Below are positions 49,601 through 62,764 of a stretch of 64,000 bases of DNA, piece after piece. A model generated the notes under the pieces. The model ran no database searches and had not been told where the DNA came from. It worked only from the letters and a program-made list of their open reading frames with translations. The translations under genes and the position numbers were made by a program. Each line of letters starts with the position of its first letter. The first letter of the stretch is position 1. Source of the stretch: Anticarsia gemmatalis. Lineage: Eukaryota; Arthropoda; Insecta; Lepidoptera; Erebidae. The stretch covers positions 4,464,001-4,528,000 of the forward strand of contig NC_134756.1 in assembly GCF_050436995.1 (NCBI RefSeq). Direction: 5' to 3'.

Positions 49601-52600
49601 TATGATGAAACAACGACAACTGTTTACTACTGAATCGACCAAAATATAGATTCTATTTTGGATATTGCTTAAAATTAAAAAGCATAATTTGTACTAAACA
49701 ATCCTTATTTCTTCTCAAAAAACTGTCTCTTAAGCAATATTAAGTCAGCAAGTTATGATAAGTAGGGACTACATATAACTTTCTATTTATTTAATCACAA
49801 CATTTAGTAGCATACTATCTCCGTGTCTGCCAACCATACCCATAGTTTCTTACAAACACCATGACGATTTGTCCCAACATATAAATTTCATTATAATTAA
49901 TGGCCGGAGCATACGATATTTTGATCTAACAGGATTCATAGCTAACAGGTGGTCAGTTTGTTCTGCTGTATCATGCACTTATGTTGTTACATCTAGCACC
50001 AGTTGTTTTAACATAATGTGAAGAGATGTTTATAAGAAGTTTAAAGCTTTATCTTGTTCGACAAGTTAATTTTTGTTCTAAAATCACGACTTCTGAATAA
50101 GTATTGGTTAGTTTATCAGATAGAATTTTGTCAATTTTCATACGTTTGCCGTTACTTCAAATAGACTTTCCCATACTTCGTCACGAGCTGCGAAACTGCC
50201 CATAGTATATTTCTTAATCAATGTGGATTTCGCAAATATCAAGGCTTACAGAGACATAGGCAAAATATTACTACCTTTCATATAAGCACAGCAAACACTT
50301 AACAGTTGCCAACTGGCTTCCAAGATTATAAAGAAAAAATGGGCACAAGTGACCATTATTTTAAACGTGTGTTCTGTCTTTAAACACCCGCGGCATACAC
50401 CTGTCCACTTAAAACCATTGCGAATGTTTGTGTTACGGTTGTTTAAAAACATTTAATTTACGACCATTCGGTTAGTCGCAACAAATTATATCTATGTTCG
50501 ACGTTGTCCCTTCTTATCTTTCCGATCTAAAACGACCATCCACAGAATTTATGTTAAAGATTGATGATAAAATCGAATTATTATGACAATGGAAACTATA
50601 TAACAGTAGTCAATGATGACCGATCTATTTTGCAAATAAATCTTTAACTACTGCCTTACTTTTTGCCCATCTTCGGACATTTCTTTGAAGTTTTTCTCAT
50701 CTTTCTTCAGGCCTATGAGTACTGTGTCTGTAGTTCTAGGAAACCAGAAATAAAAATTAGTTATAGAATAAATGGTTTCATTTAGATTGTGGCCTTTAAT
50801 GGTCAGGTCCTTTTGCGTATTAGGTAAGACAGTAGGAATGCTTTAACCGTGATCATTTATGATATGGCCAATTTGATTTAAGATGAGGTAAAGACTTCCA
50901 AGGTTGCATTGTAAGCAAATAATATAACATTATTTTTGTTCGTAGTAAAGGAATCAAGCGTTGATATTCGATTATGCAATGGAATCGTTTCGAAACTTTT
51001 ACAACTTATGTAAAGAACTTAGTTATAACTGTATCAAGCTTCCTATTTAAAAAGGATCATTTTTTACCGTTTTTATAATGGTTAGTGTTGGTAAATTTTT
51101 GGTAGTGGTTGCATGTCATCCCCGTCGACCTTCGTGACTCACTGAGCCATTTGCTTTTGTATTTATCGGAACGTTCCGTGCGACACGCCGCAAACGATGC
51201 TACAGCCCGTTCGACTGTACTGTGAGATATTTAAATACTTATTAAATTAGTAAAATATTCGAGAAAATACCATAGAAATTTTCAAACGAGAAGCTTTGAT
51301 GAAACTGCAAGTATTAAATAAAAGGATTAGTTTGACCAGCAGTTCAGGTAAGAAATTTGAAGGCTGGACTAACAACAATAAAATTTAGCCTTACCCTTTA
51401 TAAAACCAACTTCGCAACATTAGCAACAGAATACTAGGTTTTGTACAATACAGAAAGATTTTGAGCCACATGTCTAAAGTTAATGAAAAGAAGATTTCTG
51501 CCAAGAATGTCTTCCTTATAAATAATATAAATCAAAGCAAAGCATTCAAACAAACAATTTAGCCTCATTCTTAGCTCCAACATCTTCATAATTCATTACA
51601 AGTTTAACCTCTATTATCGTAATATTTCTCTGTTGAAGACGTTAGACTCATGCAGTAATGATTCCGCGATAACTGAGCGATCGTGATCTTCATTATTTCT
51701 ATGCTAATATTACTTGGAAATCTTACAACTTAATCATAACATTACGTGTTGACTGGAGAAATAAATGACCATAGACCGTTGCCGCATTGTTTTATTAATA
51801 TTTGTATTATGTTGAAGGAAATCACTGTGAAGATTTCTTAAGAAATATTGTGTTATGTTTATTCTCTAAGAGGTAAAGCTCAATTTTGTTCTGACTATTT
51901 GCAGTCATAATTGTTGGAAATAGTCATGCCATCACCATCCTGCTACATCAATGTATGCCGTACGTCCTGTCTGCACTATAAGCATACTAACAGAAAATAG
52001 ACTTATAACTACTCTACCTTAATTTTATATATTTTCTTTTACAACTAGTTTTTACCCATGATTGGGTCATTGTATCAAGTGACTGTACAGAACCATCGAG
52101 AATTTGACATTTAAAATGTAAGAATAGTTATTACGACGCTCGCTATTTTTCGCAGATTTTCTTACAAAATTTCTGGACTAGCTTGTTGTCGATACTCGAT
52201 AGTAGTAGAGAATCGCACTACAGTTGACTGTTATCATCATTATGATGATCAAGGACTATGGAGCACATTAAAACTAGATATGAACAAGTATTTTAAAGTT
52301 ACATTTTCCATTAACATCATTACTGATAATCTTTGATCTTTATCCGGTGCACCCTGTTTAGCAGTACGAGTAGCACTATGGGCAGAGGCCAGAGGTCATG
52401 CGTCATGGCACGGACATCGCCGCCCCGCCCTGAGGCTACTCGCCTAGCCCAATAGCCTCGCTGATCGATATCCCTGGCTTATACAGGGGTGAGACCAGAC
52501 CACTTCTCACAAGAATTGAATTGCTTGATTCCTATCTAGATCATAGGCTAGTTATCTTGATGAAAAATATAAGAAAACTGTATAATTTGCATAAGGATCA

Positions 52601-54771
52601 TTGAAGAAAGTGAAGTATAGAAAAGATAACAGTAATGTAAATCAACATGCGACAGAAGAGAATTAAGTAGTTACTTGACTAATGATGACTAAAAACTTTT
52701 TTTATTTTTAGAATTTCAAATACTCAAAACATTTAACTTGAATACTGAACCATACCATCTCATTGAGACTGCTTAACTAGAAAATCAGTAGCATAATTTA
52801 TGCCTAATATTGGCACCAAAACCACAAAATACCATTTCAAAAATCAACCTTCACCGAAAAACTTCAGAAAAGTATTCTCAAGTGAAAACTATCTCAACAC
52901 ACGTTTAGAACACCTCAACCCCTCGTTTGGGGTGGCAGGGTGGTGTCCACATGAGGCGGGGCGGCGACGGCGCCGGCGAGCGTGGCCTGTGGCTATTCCC
53001 GCCCTAGCCGCCCGCCCACCATCACGACATTCTACACTCAGGGCTACTTGATAGCACCTGAGAAACCTGCTCTGATTTCTACTTGGCACGTAAACGTGGT
53101 TATGTAATAGGTTATTAGAGCAACTTTATTTATAATACTCGTTCAAGTGATTTATTAAACTGAACTGAATTATAAAAAAGTGGTACAATTTCTTCGCGAC
53201 CTTTATTACTTTGATTAATTTCTCTTTCGAGGCCAATGGATGGCACACATGATTTATGAAGTTTAATAAATTATGGTGTTTCACCGTAAAAGACAGACAG
53301 ACAGACAAGCAGACGGAGAAAGACATTACAAAAATAAGATAGTTCTACTAACCTGTTCCAAGAATTACTTCATACATAAAAACAAAGAAAAATCTGGGTT
53401 AATACAAAGAAGCTTAAAAAAGTTGTAACGAACTTTAACACCAAACAAACTTTCATATTCACAGCCTCTGTACCCACGAAACTAGTTATTTTTTACCATA
53501 TTTTTTTTCCAAAAACCAAACTGTAAATTACACGGTAACTAACTCTCAATAAAATAACAAAGGGGTCAAAAAATCTGATTAATGGGGTCACAAAAAATAT
53601 GCAAAATTTGCACCCCTACAACTTTTTTATTCTGATACCGAGATAAAAGTAACTCGTTATATGCTAATTTACAGGATTTTTTTTGGAAATAAAAATGTAG
53701 ATCCTGATTAACAAACAGGGGGCAGTTTTTTTATTATAGAAAAGTATTTTTTTCGTGAGATACATTGAATGTATGATCAAAAACGTCATAACTGTAGTTG
53801 CTTCCGCTTTTGCAAAAGCTGAGTTACATTACATCAGCCTCCAAAAAAAAATGGATGCAATGTTATTTATAGATATTTTAGTGCTTGATTAAAATTCGTT
53901 TTCACATAACTATCAAATATTAAAAAAAAAAAAACAAAATCGTGACGAATTGAAAATCTCTTGATACTCCTACTTTTTTTGAAATTGGGTGTGAAGGGAG
54001 ACTAAAAACATTTACTATTTATCTAATTAGTATAAAAACAACGCAAACTATGGGATTAACACAGACAATTTCACGACCTAGCATGAGCCTATTGTAACAT
54101 CAAAACACCCAGTCATACGAAAACAGCCTTAAGATAATAATATCAAAATTTGAAACATCTTCTAAGTCTATTCATATAAAACAACATACGGTACCTTATT
54201 CACATTAACCCATTGGCCGATTTTTAAACCGTAGTTCCTGTTTAATCCTTTAGTTATAAAAACAGTACCACGTGCCACCCACTATATTAGTTTTTTCACC
54301 TTATTAATAGCACCCACCTGACGATTTCTAATAGACAAAAGTACAAAAAACATAGTAGTCTTTACTTATAATTCCAGGTTTTTTACTGTTTTTATCCTAT
54401 TGTATGGAACAGAAATTAATTAGGTATAAGTTTAGTTTATCTTTTACTTACATGAACACAACTACAAATTTTACAATAAAAATAATATTATTACTACAGA
54501 TATACAGCTAGTTTTGTTTGTTTATTTAGAAATCCTTGACGTATAGTTAATACCTTATTATAGTAAGTAAGGTCAACTACAAAAACAACCAAAGAAATTT
54601 TGAGAAAACTGCATTTAATTCGGTCTAATTTTCCGATTGAAGAGCCTACATTTGTATTCAGTAGAGCGTGAATATTTAAAACCGAAATAACAAAACTAGA
54701 TGTCACGCAAATACGACAGGTGAATGCTGAAGTGGACGGTTGCGCCCTCTGCACACCGGTGGGTGAACTAA
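46688..54771. other. AT-rich intergenic DNA with two GC-rich spots
   Basis: No gene is supported. GC-rich patches at 52370-52460 and 52930-53045 stand out from the base composition. The second yields an Arg-run open frame on the minus strand that reflects composition rather than a protein. Confidence 0.45.
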
Positions 54772-55004
54772 TCTATACTAATATGATGAAGCTGAAGAAT
54801 TTGTTTGTCTGTTTCAACGCGCTAATCTCAGGAACTACTGGTTCGAATTGTTTTTTTTTGTGTTGAATAGACCATTTATCGAAGAACGCTTTAGGCTATA
54901 TTACATCACCATTAGGAGTAGCAACGAAAAATGTTACAAAAATGGGGAAAATTATGTCCCGTAGTCTCTTATGTGACGCAAGCGAAGTTGCGCGGCTCAG
55001 CTAG
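54772..55004 (+). mobile_element. Helitron-like nonautonomous element, copy 5
   Basis: This is the most diverged of the complete copies. Both ends are intact (TCTATACTAATATGATGAAG and CGGCTCAGCTAG), but the body has many substitutions and a small deletion, and the GTTT tract has decayed. It is probably the oldest insertion with both termini kept. Confidence 0.84.
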
Positions 55005-56911
55005 TCTTCTATACCGTAGTGCGATCTTCCAATTTTCTCAGTGCTCTGGTTTCGGTAGTGAGTGCTAAAATGGTGCTATTTGACGGACGCAATCTTGGAG
55101 CGAATCAAGTTTATGATGCCGCATGTTATAAAGGCTTAAGTGCTTATAAAGACACTCGTTTTTATTGTTATGTACCTGACGAGAGGAACTAATTTTAAAA
55201 TTATATACGAAAGACTACTTTAGAGTATGTATAATAATATAGGACACCTTCAGTGAACCCCGTCATATCATATTCTTTTCTATATTATGACGGTTGATAA
55301 GAATATTCCGTCAATTAGAACCACAACTCTTTGAAATAGGTTATAAAAACCAACCTGGATCTACACCTTCAACTTTAGTACTAAATATAAATGAGTCAAT
55401 AACCCCCAGTTACAGTTTCACCCGAAAAATTGACAATAAATGTATTTGAATATGTAGTAGAAACTATAACACTAGAGGCAATATCACAGATGACTGAAAA
55501 TAATTCAGAAATTCCAAATGTTCTATTTAATAGCCTATAAGCTTGCTTAACAAAAACGTACTTCGTGAAAACATTTTCAATAATCAAGAAGTTTGCTACT
55601 AGGTTCATCTTAGCATGAAAAGTATTGTCCAAATAGTTTAAGAAGCTTCGTCACGGTTTGTGGTGATCGCGCGTGCCCACCGGTCATGTAGGTACGGTCT
55701 CCTGTCACATGAAGATAGGGCTGCCCCTTGTCTTTGCAAGTTTTGTATTAAAAGTTTTGTTTAAGATTTATAGTAAAGGGTGGTGCACTTACAATGAATC
55801 AATGACAACAAAAGGCAATCACAGACGATATTCTCACGAAAATCTACTTTTATTTATGTCACAGTTTTGTTAATATACTACTTTAACCAGACTAAAATTT
55901 CTGAACTGTGAACAGGCAACTGTGTAGGCAAAAAATTATCTAAATATTTGCGCACTGCATACTGTAAACGGTGAAAAATATTTTTCTTAAACTGCACCAA
56001 GGTATCAATATTTCAAGCTTATTTACTAAAGTATAACAATAAAAAAATGAGTACTCAAACCATCGATATCAAAAATTGGTGACCCTAAATGTAATACGGT
56101 ACAGTTCGCCCATTGTCTCTTAGCCCGTTGTTTGGCCATGACTACAAGTCATTACGACATCACAAAAATAAGCTTCGCTATTGTAAAAATAAAAATATTT
56201 GTTTTGGAAAATAGTAACGGTGCTTTATGGGATTTCAATTCAACGTTGTTTTCTGTTAATTTCTGTACAATAGACTGAAAATATAACAAACTATTCATTT
56301 TATTAAAGTGAAGCGAAAATTACACAAAAATGACCTGTTCTATAACATATTCAATGAAAAACTCGAACTACACATCAAATTATCATATTTTGGCTTTCGG
56401 AAGCTTTAGCCTTTAGTTCGCAACAACAAGAAATGTTTCATATTATTTTCTACATTTGGCTGCCTCATTTTAGTTATCAGAGGTATAGAGGTAGAGTGAG
56501 GTTATTGTTTGGCATCAATTCACAATTATCGACAAATGCTCAAAACCATGTAATCTCCCAAAGCTTCCAAGTAAACCGAGCGATGTCCGTCACAAGGAAC
56601 CAGTCATCAAATTCTGCACATCTCAACATCCCATTACAAGAGCGAGGAATCGCTCGCAGTTTCGGTTCAGTACCATCACATTAGTCGTTGCGTCCAAATG
56701 ACAAACGTCATGTGCTGAAGTTAACGATCTTAACGCTTTGATGCTCCTCAAATTATCTGAGCGACCATTGCTCCGGTGCTCTCTGGCATAGAACTGCTTA
56801 CCGTGCTCTGTCCAACATCTTCCGCGTTTAGATAAGTTCTTTTGCAGTTATGTGGAAATTATAATGTGAATTGAGATGACAAAGTGGGGAAGAAAATCTT
56901 TAAGATATTTT
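55005..56911. other. AT-rich intergenic DNA
   Basis: I see no gene or repeat with defined ends here. Confidence 0.45.
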
Positions 56912-57219
56912 TAATGTCCCACTGTTGCGCAATTCTCTCCTTCCAAACGAGGGAAGAAAAGTAAAAGAAAAGCCTTGAGAGTATACGACGCTGGCCAACG
57001 GCGAGTTGGGGACTTTACATACCCTCAAAAATGTATGAAACAAATTATATGCGTGCAAGGATTCATCACCGTTAGGGCTTGTTTTCCTTCATCGTTTGGG
57101 CAGTAATAATAATTTCTAATACGCACATAACTTCGAAAAGTCATTGGTGTGTTGCCTCGGGTTTGAACCGTCGACTACATACGTGTAAGTTGCCAACTTA
57201 AACCACTCGGCTGTCACTG
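56912..57219 (-). mobile_element. tRNA-derived SINE, long copy
   Basis: Read on the minus strand, the head GTGACAGCCGAGTGGTTTAAG closely matches the start of a serine/leucine tRNA (GGCCGAGTGGTTAAG), which contains the pol III A box. GGTTCAAACCC about 40 bases on is a B box. The element ends in a tail (TTGGAAGGAGAGAATTGCGC) related to the GGAGGAGACCCTTGCCCAGC tails of lepidopteran LINEs, which suggests mobilisation by that LINE. A partly duplicated or inserted middle makes this copy longer than the one at 46084. Confidence 0.76.
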
Positions 57220-59567
57220 TTAAGGCATTTTGCAAGTCAAATTTCCCCGAAACTGGTTGTAATGGTCTGCTATCGCAACAATCAAAATACAAAAAAAACA
57301 ACATGACGGGGAAAGTTTTGCGTACAGATACTCATACGTTCATTGGGATTCCATGACCAAATAATGACGAGGAAGGTTCTTTTGACAAAAAGTTTATCAT
57401 GATGACTGAAAACAAGCGTTACAAACACAACATTACTATCACGAGATCTGTCTGTGACAATTGTACGTAAATGATAACAAATATACTAGTCATTGCTGTA
57501 AAATTATTACTTTTGATGTTATTTTTAGATTCCTTAGGTTTAGAGCTAGAAATAATTATGACACAATTCTCAAGGGGGTTGATGCCAGGCAGGCGAACAG
57601 TTGTAAAAACATGAAATCCTCTTTACAGCATGTTTTTTAAAAGACATTTTGTACCGACCCCGTCTAACTTGGGATAAGGACAAGAAAAGATAGAGATAGA
57701 TTATGAAAATCACAGTTCTTGAAAAAATGCAACATTTCCAACTAGCGCTTAATTTGGTGAACCCGAGACTCAGTGAGACTGAGACTGATACTGAAACAGT
57801 GGTATGGTAATGTGTTAAATCTTATTTTCAAAATGTAACTATACACTAAGATCAAGTAAATTCCGCAGTCAATAATAGACAAGGTGATGTAGAACAATTA
57901 AACGCAGTGCAATTAGATGCATCTGACACACATTCTGATGCATGATGAGCCTCTGCCAACATGGAATAAATGGGCCATAAAACCTAATGACGGGAAAGCA
58001 TAAATCAAACATGTGAAGACAAACACGGCGTTTCCTTTGACCACATTGATAGAGGCTTTATCACCTTTATCTTAGTGGGGAACAGTCGACGATTGTTCAC
58101 ATCAACCTTATCGTAGAGTATGTAAATACGTGTTCGGTTTGTTTTAGAATTAGTAGACTTATATTGTGCTCGTTGCGGAATTATGTAAGGAATATTAATT
58201 GTACGTGATATGTGGCAGATTAATTTTGATTTTATGTGGACAAAGAATCGGTTTTGTTTAATTTGATAATTAAATTTCGCGAATTGTTGTTGTTGTCAGT
58301 TAAGGTTCAGTTGAGGTATTCACAATTAAATTATTTTTCTTTTAAATAAATAGGTTTTGGTCTAGTTATGTTGATATTATAATTTAATTTCAGCTTGTGA
58401 AACTTATCAGTGCAATATTATTGCGATCATCGTTGTATTCAGACCATACACTTAAAGTAGCATATAAATTAAAACTTACTATTTTTATGACATACAATAA
58501 TGTTTACGGTCAGTATCCTTGAAGTAAATAAGCTTTAAGATCCGTGTTAATATAACGCCAGTTAATTCACTAATCTAAATATGTTAGTCATGAAGATCAC
58601 GACACAGATCATAATCAACTTCATATAATAAGTACAGTGAGATGCTAACTCGTTAACACAATACACTATAGTTGATTGTGTTTTAGATACAATTTCAAAG
58701 TAGTAACGATTATACTTATATACGACGATATGTGACAGAATAAATGCTTTTTGCAGTTTATGCAATATATGTATATTATGTCCACAACCGCAATTATTGG
58801 CCACTAGCGGACTTGAAGTCTAAGCCGAAGAAGCCCAGCTCAGCTCAACGCCTATATTTTTTATGTTAATCGATTTATAATGAGCTCGGAACCAAATAGT
58901 TCGAAGTATTCACGTAGAATTTTCAAGACGTAGAAAATTTCCTGGAGATTTGAAAATCTTAAGAGGCCCGTTAAAAATAACCTTCCGTGAGGACACTATT
59001 TGTAATTCCAACACGTGTTATTATCTTTATCATAATGCGACACTTCAATATTTCCCAACAACCTTGATTTTTACAAGACGGACGCTTAACAAACAAGACG
59101 AGACCGTGATAAAAGGAATCATAAAATCTCCAAAGCAGTTTTATTTCCCCACATTTCGTCACAAGACAAACGAAATCTTGTACGCATATCATATATGTTA
59201 CGTCTAATTAACAGTTTTTATTTGTTTTCTAGAGACCTGTGTCCGTTTTGATTACACCTTCTGAGATAACGTTCTGTCTTATTTGGTTTGTCATTCTCTT
59301 GTTTGTTGCCTTCAGATAACACAGTAATTTATAGAGGATAGCAAAGCCGTGTAGTATTATTTAATGCCTATGTATGTTTCTCGTATTTGCTTGATGTATT
59401 GTCGTCCGTGTGATTGCACAATTATATTTGCCTGTTTTATTACCTCACAATGTCCTTTACGTATCCTTATAATAATATTATGAAGCTCGTAAACACGTTT
59501 ATTGCGTACCCTTAAGTGGAAGGTGTTGCACTTGTATTGCATAATAAATTACGCATTTCTTTATGGT
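57220..59567. other. AT-rich intergenic DNA
   Basis: I see only short chance open frames here. Confidence 0.45.
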
Positions 59568-59850
59568 ATTTGTTTGACTAGTTCATGGATCAACAAAAAG
59601 TATTTCACTTTTATTTATAAAATTGTTTAGTAGACTATAGCCCATAGGTAAAATTAAGATAAGGCCTATAAAAAACTCTACATTCATAAGAAAATGCCAT
59701 AAAAAAGTCGCTTTAGGGAATTTGTTTGATTAGTTCATAGGTCATTGAAAAACCTAATTTGTTTTCATCTGTTAATTATTTTATAGAGAGACTGGGCATA
59801 GTCGAAATTATGATTTGGCCTTTACAAGACTCTGTTTTTATAACCAACGT
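59568..59850. repeat. Old tandem duplication, period about 152-154 bp
   Basis: Unit A (from 59568) and unit B (from 59720) both start ATTTGTTTGA(C/T)TAGTTCAT, then share spaced blocks such as TTTTAT, the AAATTAxGAT stretch, GGCCT and ACTCT. The units have diverged strongly, so the limits are approximate. Confidence 0.62.
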
Positions 59851-61420
59851 CTCTCTACAATGGCGATATGATTATAAGTCACCAATTGTTATAAAAATCA
59901 ATGATCGATACATCGGCTACTGACCAAGCTATCCCTCAATAAAAATCAATATATCCACAAATAATATGAATATTAATGCACAGCTAAAGCGTAACGATAA
60001 TGTTTGTCCAACATAATTTATGGCGGCCATTGTCCTACGGAAGCTGTAGGCTCGTTTCGTTAATCGTCTGGCGAAAAAATCTAATAAAACGGACCCTATG
60101 GTCAGCCATTAGCAACGAACCATGATTTGAGTCATAAAACTATATACGCTATAAGTTATTCAAGGTTTTTTCGCCATGCCCTGCAATTGACTGGTGCCAT
60201 ACATTCATTTATCAATACCGTAATCTGTGATAGTTATTCATATTGCTCGATTTAAGAATAGAGGTGCGGTGGAGTCGACCTCTAATGGAAATATGCTAAA
60301 GTTAACTTTAATATTGTACTCAGCGATATCCTTCATTGATGGTCAAATAAGTGACAAATATAGCAATTATTATTGATAGTAAGGATCATATATGTCACAT
60401 ACGTCATAGTATTAACTAATGACGATTCAATTTAAAATTCCAGTCGGTTAAACTTGTTCATAAATAAATCGTCGCCACAAAAGTATGCACACGAAAATTT
60501 AAAAGTAGGTATATCTAATTATGTACAATCTAAAATTACCCAAGTTCAAAAATAAAATGACTAACTGATAAAAAGACTAATGACCAGTTTCCCGGAGATT
60601 ATATTTCTAAATTTTCCTGTGTGATAAGAAATTGAGACTCACTGATAACAAACGAGATGCTTGATGAGTTACCTTGAAATTTAAAAAATTTGAATCCAAA
60701 TGAAAAACAAAAATATGCTTTGATAATAACACAGTCGGGCTACTCTACATCTTTTGTTGTCCAGTCCCCTAAGGTGAAAGGTCGCGTGGGGCACACGACG
60801 GTCAGTCGCGAATGGTACGGACTGGGACCCCATCCTCCCTACAACCCCGGCGAGGTCACAATACTATTTCACAACCATTGCTACACATCGACCCAACACA
60901 ATCTTTTGAATTCGAAATAATCACGCAATGGTATCAAAACCTTTCTTCAGTGACGTTTTTAATGACGTCAGATATTGGTAGCCAGTAAAATAACACATTT
61001 TTTCGTTTGTGCCTTTTATTGAATTTGTGCCTTACGTGGTTGGGTGATGGTTTAATTTGGTTTGTAAGGTGTTTGGGGTAGAATTGCACAATAAAGTCGA
61101 TGTAATTAGATATAGGTGGTTGTAACAATATAATTCTTTGCGGTTTTTGTACTATTCCGTATATTGGATATTTTGCTTATCTTTCACATAATCTTCGCAA
61201 CCACTAAAGATCAATCGGAAACTATAATAATAGAGAAATATGACAGCATTATAATAATTGAAAAGCGTAATAAGAACTTGTGATATAATTACTTAATTTT
61301 TTTTTTTATTATTAACAGAATTATTTTCGAGGTCCTTAACCTTTTAACAGAAGTTAAATCATCGTTACTGAATCCGATTATGTGTGTATTAAATTGTTGG
61401 TCTATACTAAGTATATTATA

Positions 61421-61634
61421 TTAGGTCGGAGAAAAAGTCTTTTCGCGTTATAGTAGGTATGAACTTGTAATAAAATCTGTTTGGCTTCAAGAATCACAAA
61501 TGAGTACACGGTTCATTAAGTTTCTTTCAGTGAGCTCGTAAGGTACCCAAATATCGAGCTTTTTTGTGTAGAGAAAAGATTTTATTACAAGTTCATACAT
61601 ACTATAATGCGAAAAGACTTTTTCCCCGACCTAA
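61421..61634. mobile_element. Mariner-like MITE with 58-bp terminal inverted repeats
   Basis: The left end opens TTAGGTCGGAGAAAAAGTCT. The right end is its inverted copy with 3 differences over 58 bases, flanked by TA on both sides (61419-61420 and 61635-61636). The TTAGGT start and TA duplication fit Tc1/mariner superfamily elements. The 214-bp body has no transposase reading frame. The few TIR differences suggest a fairly recent insertion. Confidence 0.85.
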
Positions 61635-62748
61635 TATTTTTTCGGCACATGAGTACTTATGCTAGGTACAAACTGATTCAAGTATGGCTCAAGTTTTGAA
61701 CCGTCAAGTCCAGATTTTGGTGCTGAGACTTCTACACGCCAGTCACATTCACAATAACTGCACCATAAAATCGTTTACAGCCATAAATAAACAAAGGATT
61801 CGTACATTTAAAATGTCAAAAGTCCATTTAGGGAAGTCGACTTCTACCGAAGCGTAATCCAATCAAACTCCTAATCTAATAATTTAATTAATTTGAGCAA
61901 CAATCAAAATTTCTTTAATCATTTCGCAGGACAGTTGCCGTATAAAGTTTTCGAATTGCAAACAAATTCCGGGTTTGGGGAATTGAAACAAATATGGAGT
62001 GTTTGCGTTAACGACTGTTGTCATTATTTCCAAAATAGCCATAATTTGGAATTTACTTTTGATTTGTAATGTAAAATAATTTAGTTTAATGCTCAATGGT
62101 TTTGTCAATCTCTAACTTAATCGGAATCTAAGGCTTAGGCAGGATATTCTTTTTTTAATAAGACACTTATTTGTCGAAACGGATGCTTTTACGGTTTCCT
62201 ATATTAATAGGGTCGAAAAAATTCTTGAAATATCTTAAAAAATAAAAAGAATAATCAAACAAAGTTTCACAATTCCTTTCTTAAACACTTGTCTAATTCA
62301 TTTAAAAATACATTTATTGCAAATAACAGTTATTTTCCATTATCAGCACTATTATATGACCGACAGTAACCTTTCAGTGAAAAAAAACGTATAAAACGCT
62401 CCACCAATTCGCGTTATCTTTTAAAAACAAACTGGTCGGTGACCAGTCATCCATCTACATACTTATTTACATGCCTATCAGGGAACAAGTTGCCCATTGT
62501 CGTTTGACACCGCTCGTGTTGTAAAACTACCGGAAAAATCAACCCACCACTATCAAAAACCAACCTTAAATCACACACCTAAAGTTCAAATTCGAACTTA
62601 GGTATCTATGAGAAAATTGCCAGAAAAAATGCTGCTACAACAATCGATTTTCCGCTTTCCACCTTCAACAATTAAGTTCAAAATTGCTTGTTTTCGTAAA
62701 GAACGGTTACCAACAATGAAGCAGCCTATATACCGCCCGCACGTCCTC

Positions 62749-62764
62749 TTTAGATAAGATAAAG
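62749..62764. promoter_or_regulatory. Tandem GATA sites
   Basis: TTTAGATAAGATAAAGG carries two AGATAA GATA-factor sites five bases apart. The position is far upstream, so this is a candidate enhancer element by motif alone. Confidence 0.25.

Noticed and set aside
52889..53089. Minus-strand open frame with an Arg-rich run
   Set aside because: It is a GC-rich local patch with no domain and no splice or start context.
57130..57219. A tRNA-Ser or tRNA-Leu gene
   Set aside because: The A and B boxes are present, but the acceptor stem and anticodon arm do not pair and the sequence continues into a SINE body and LINE-type tail.
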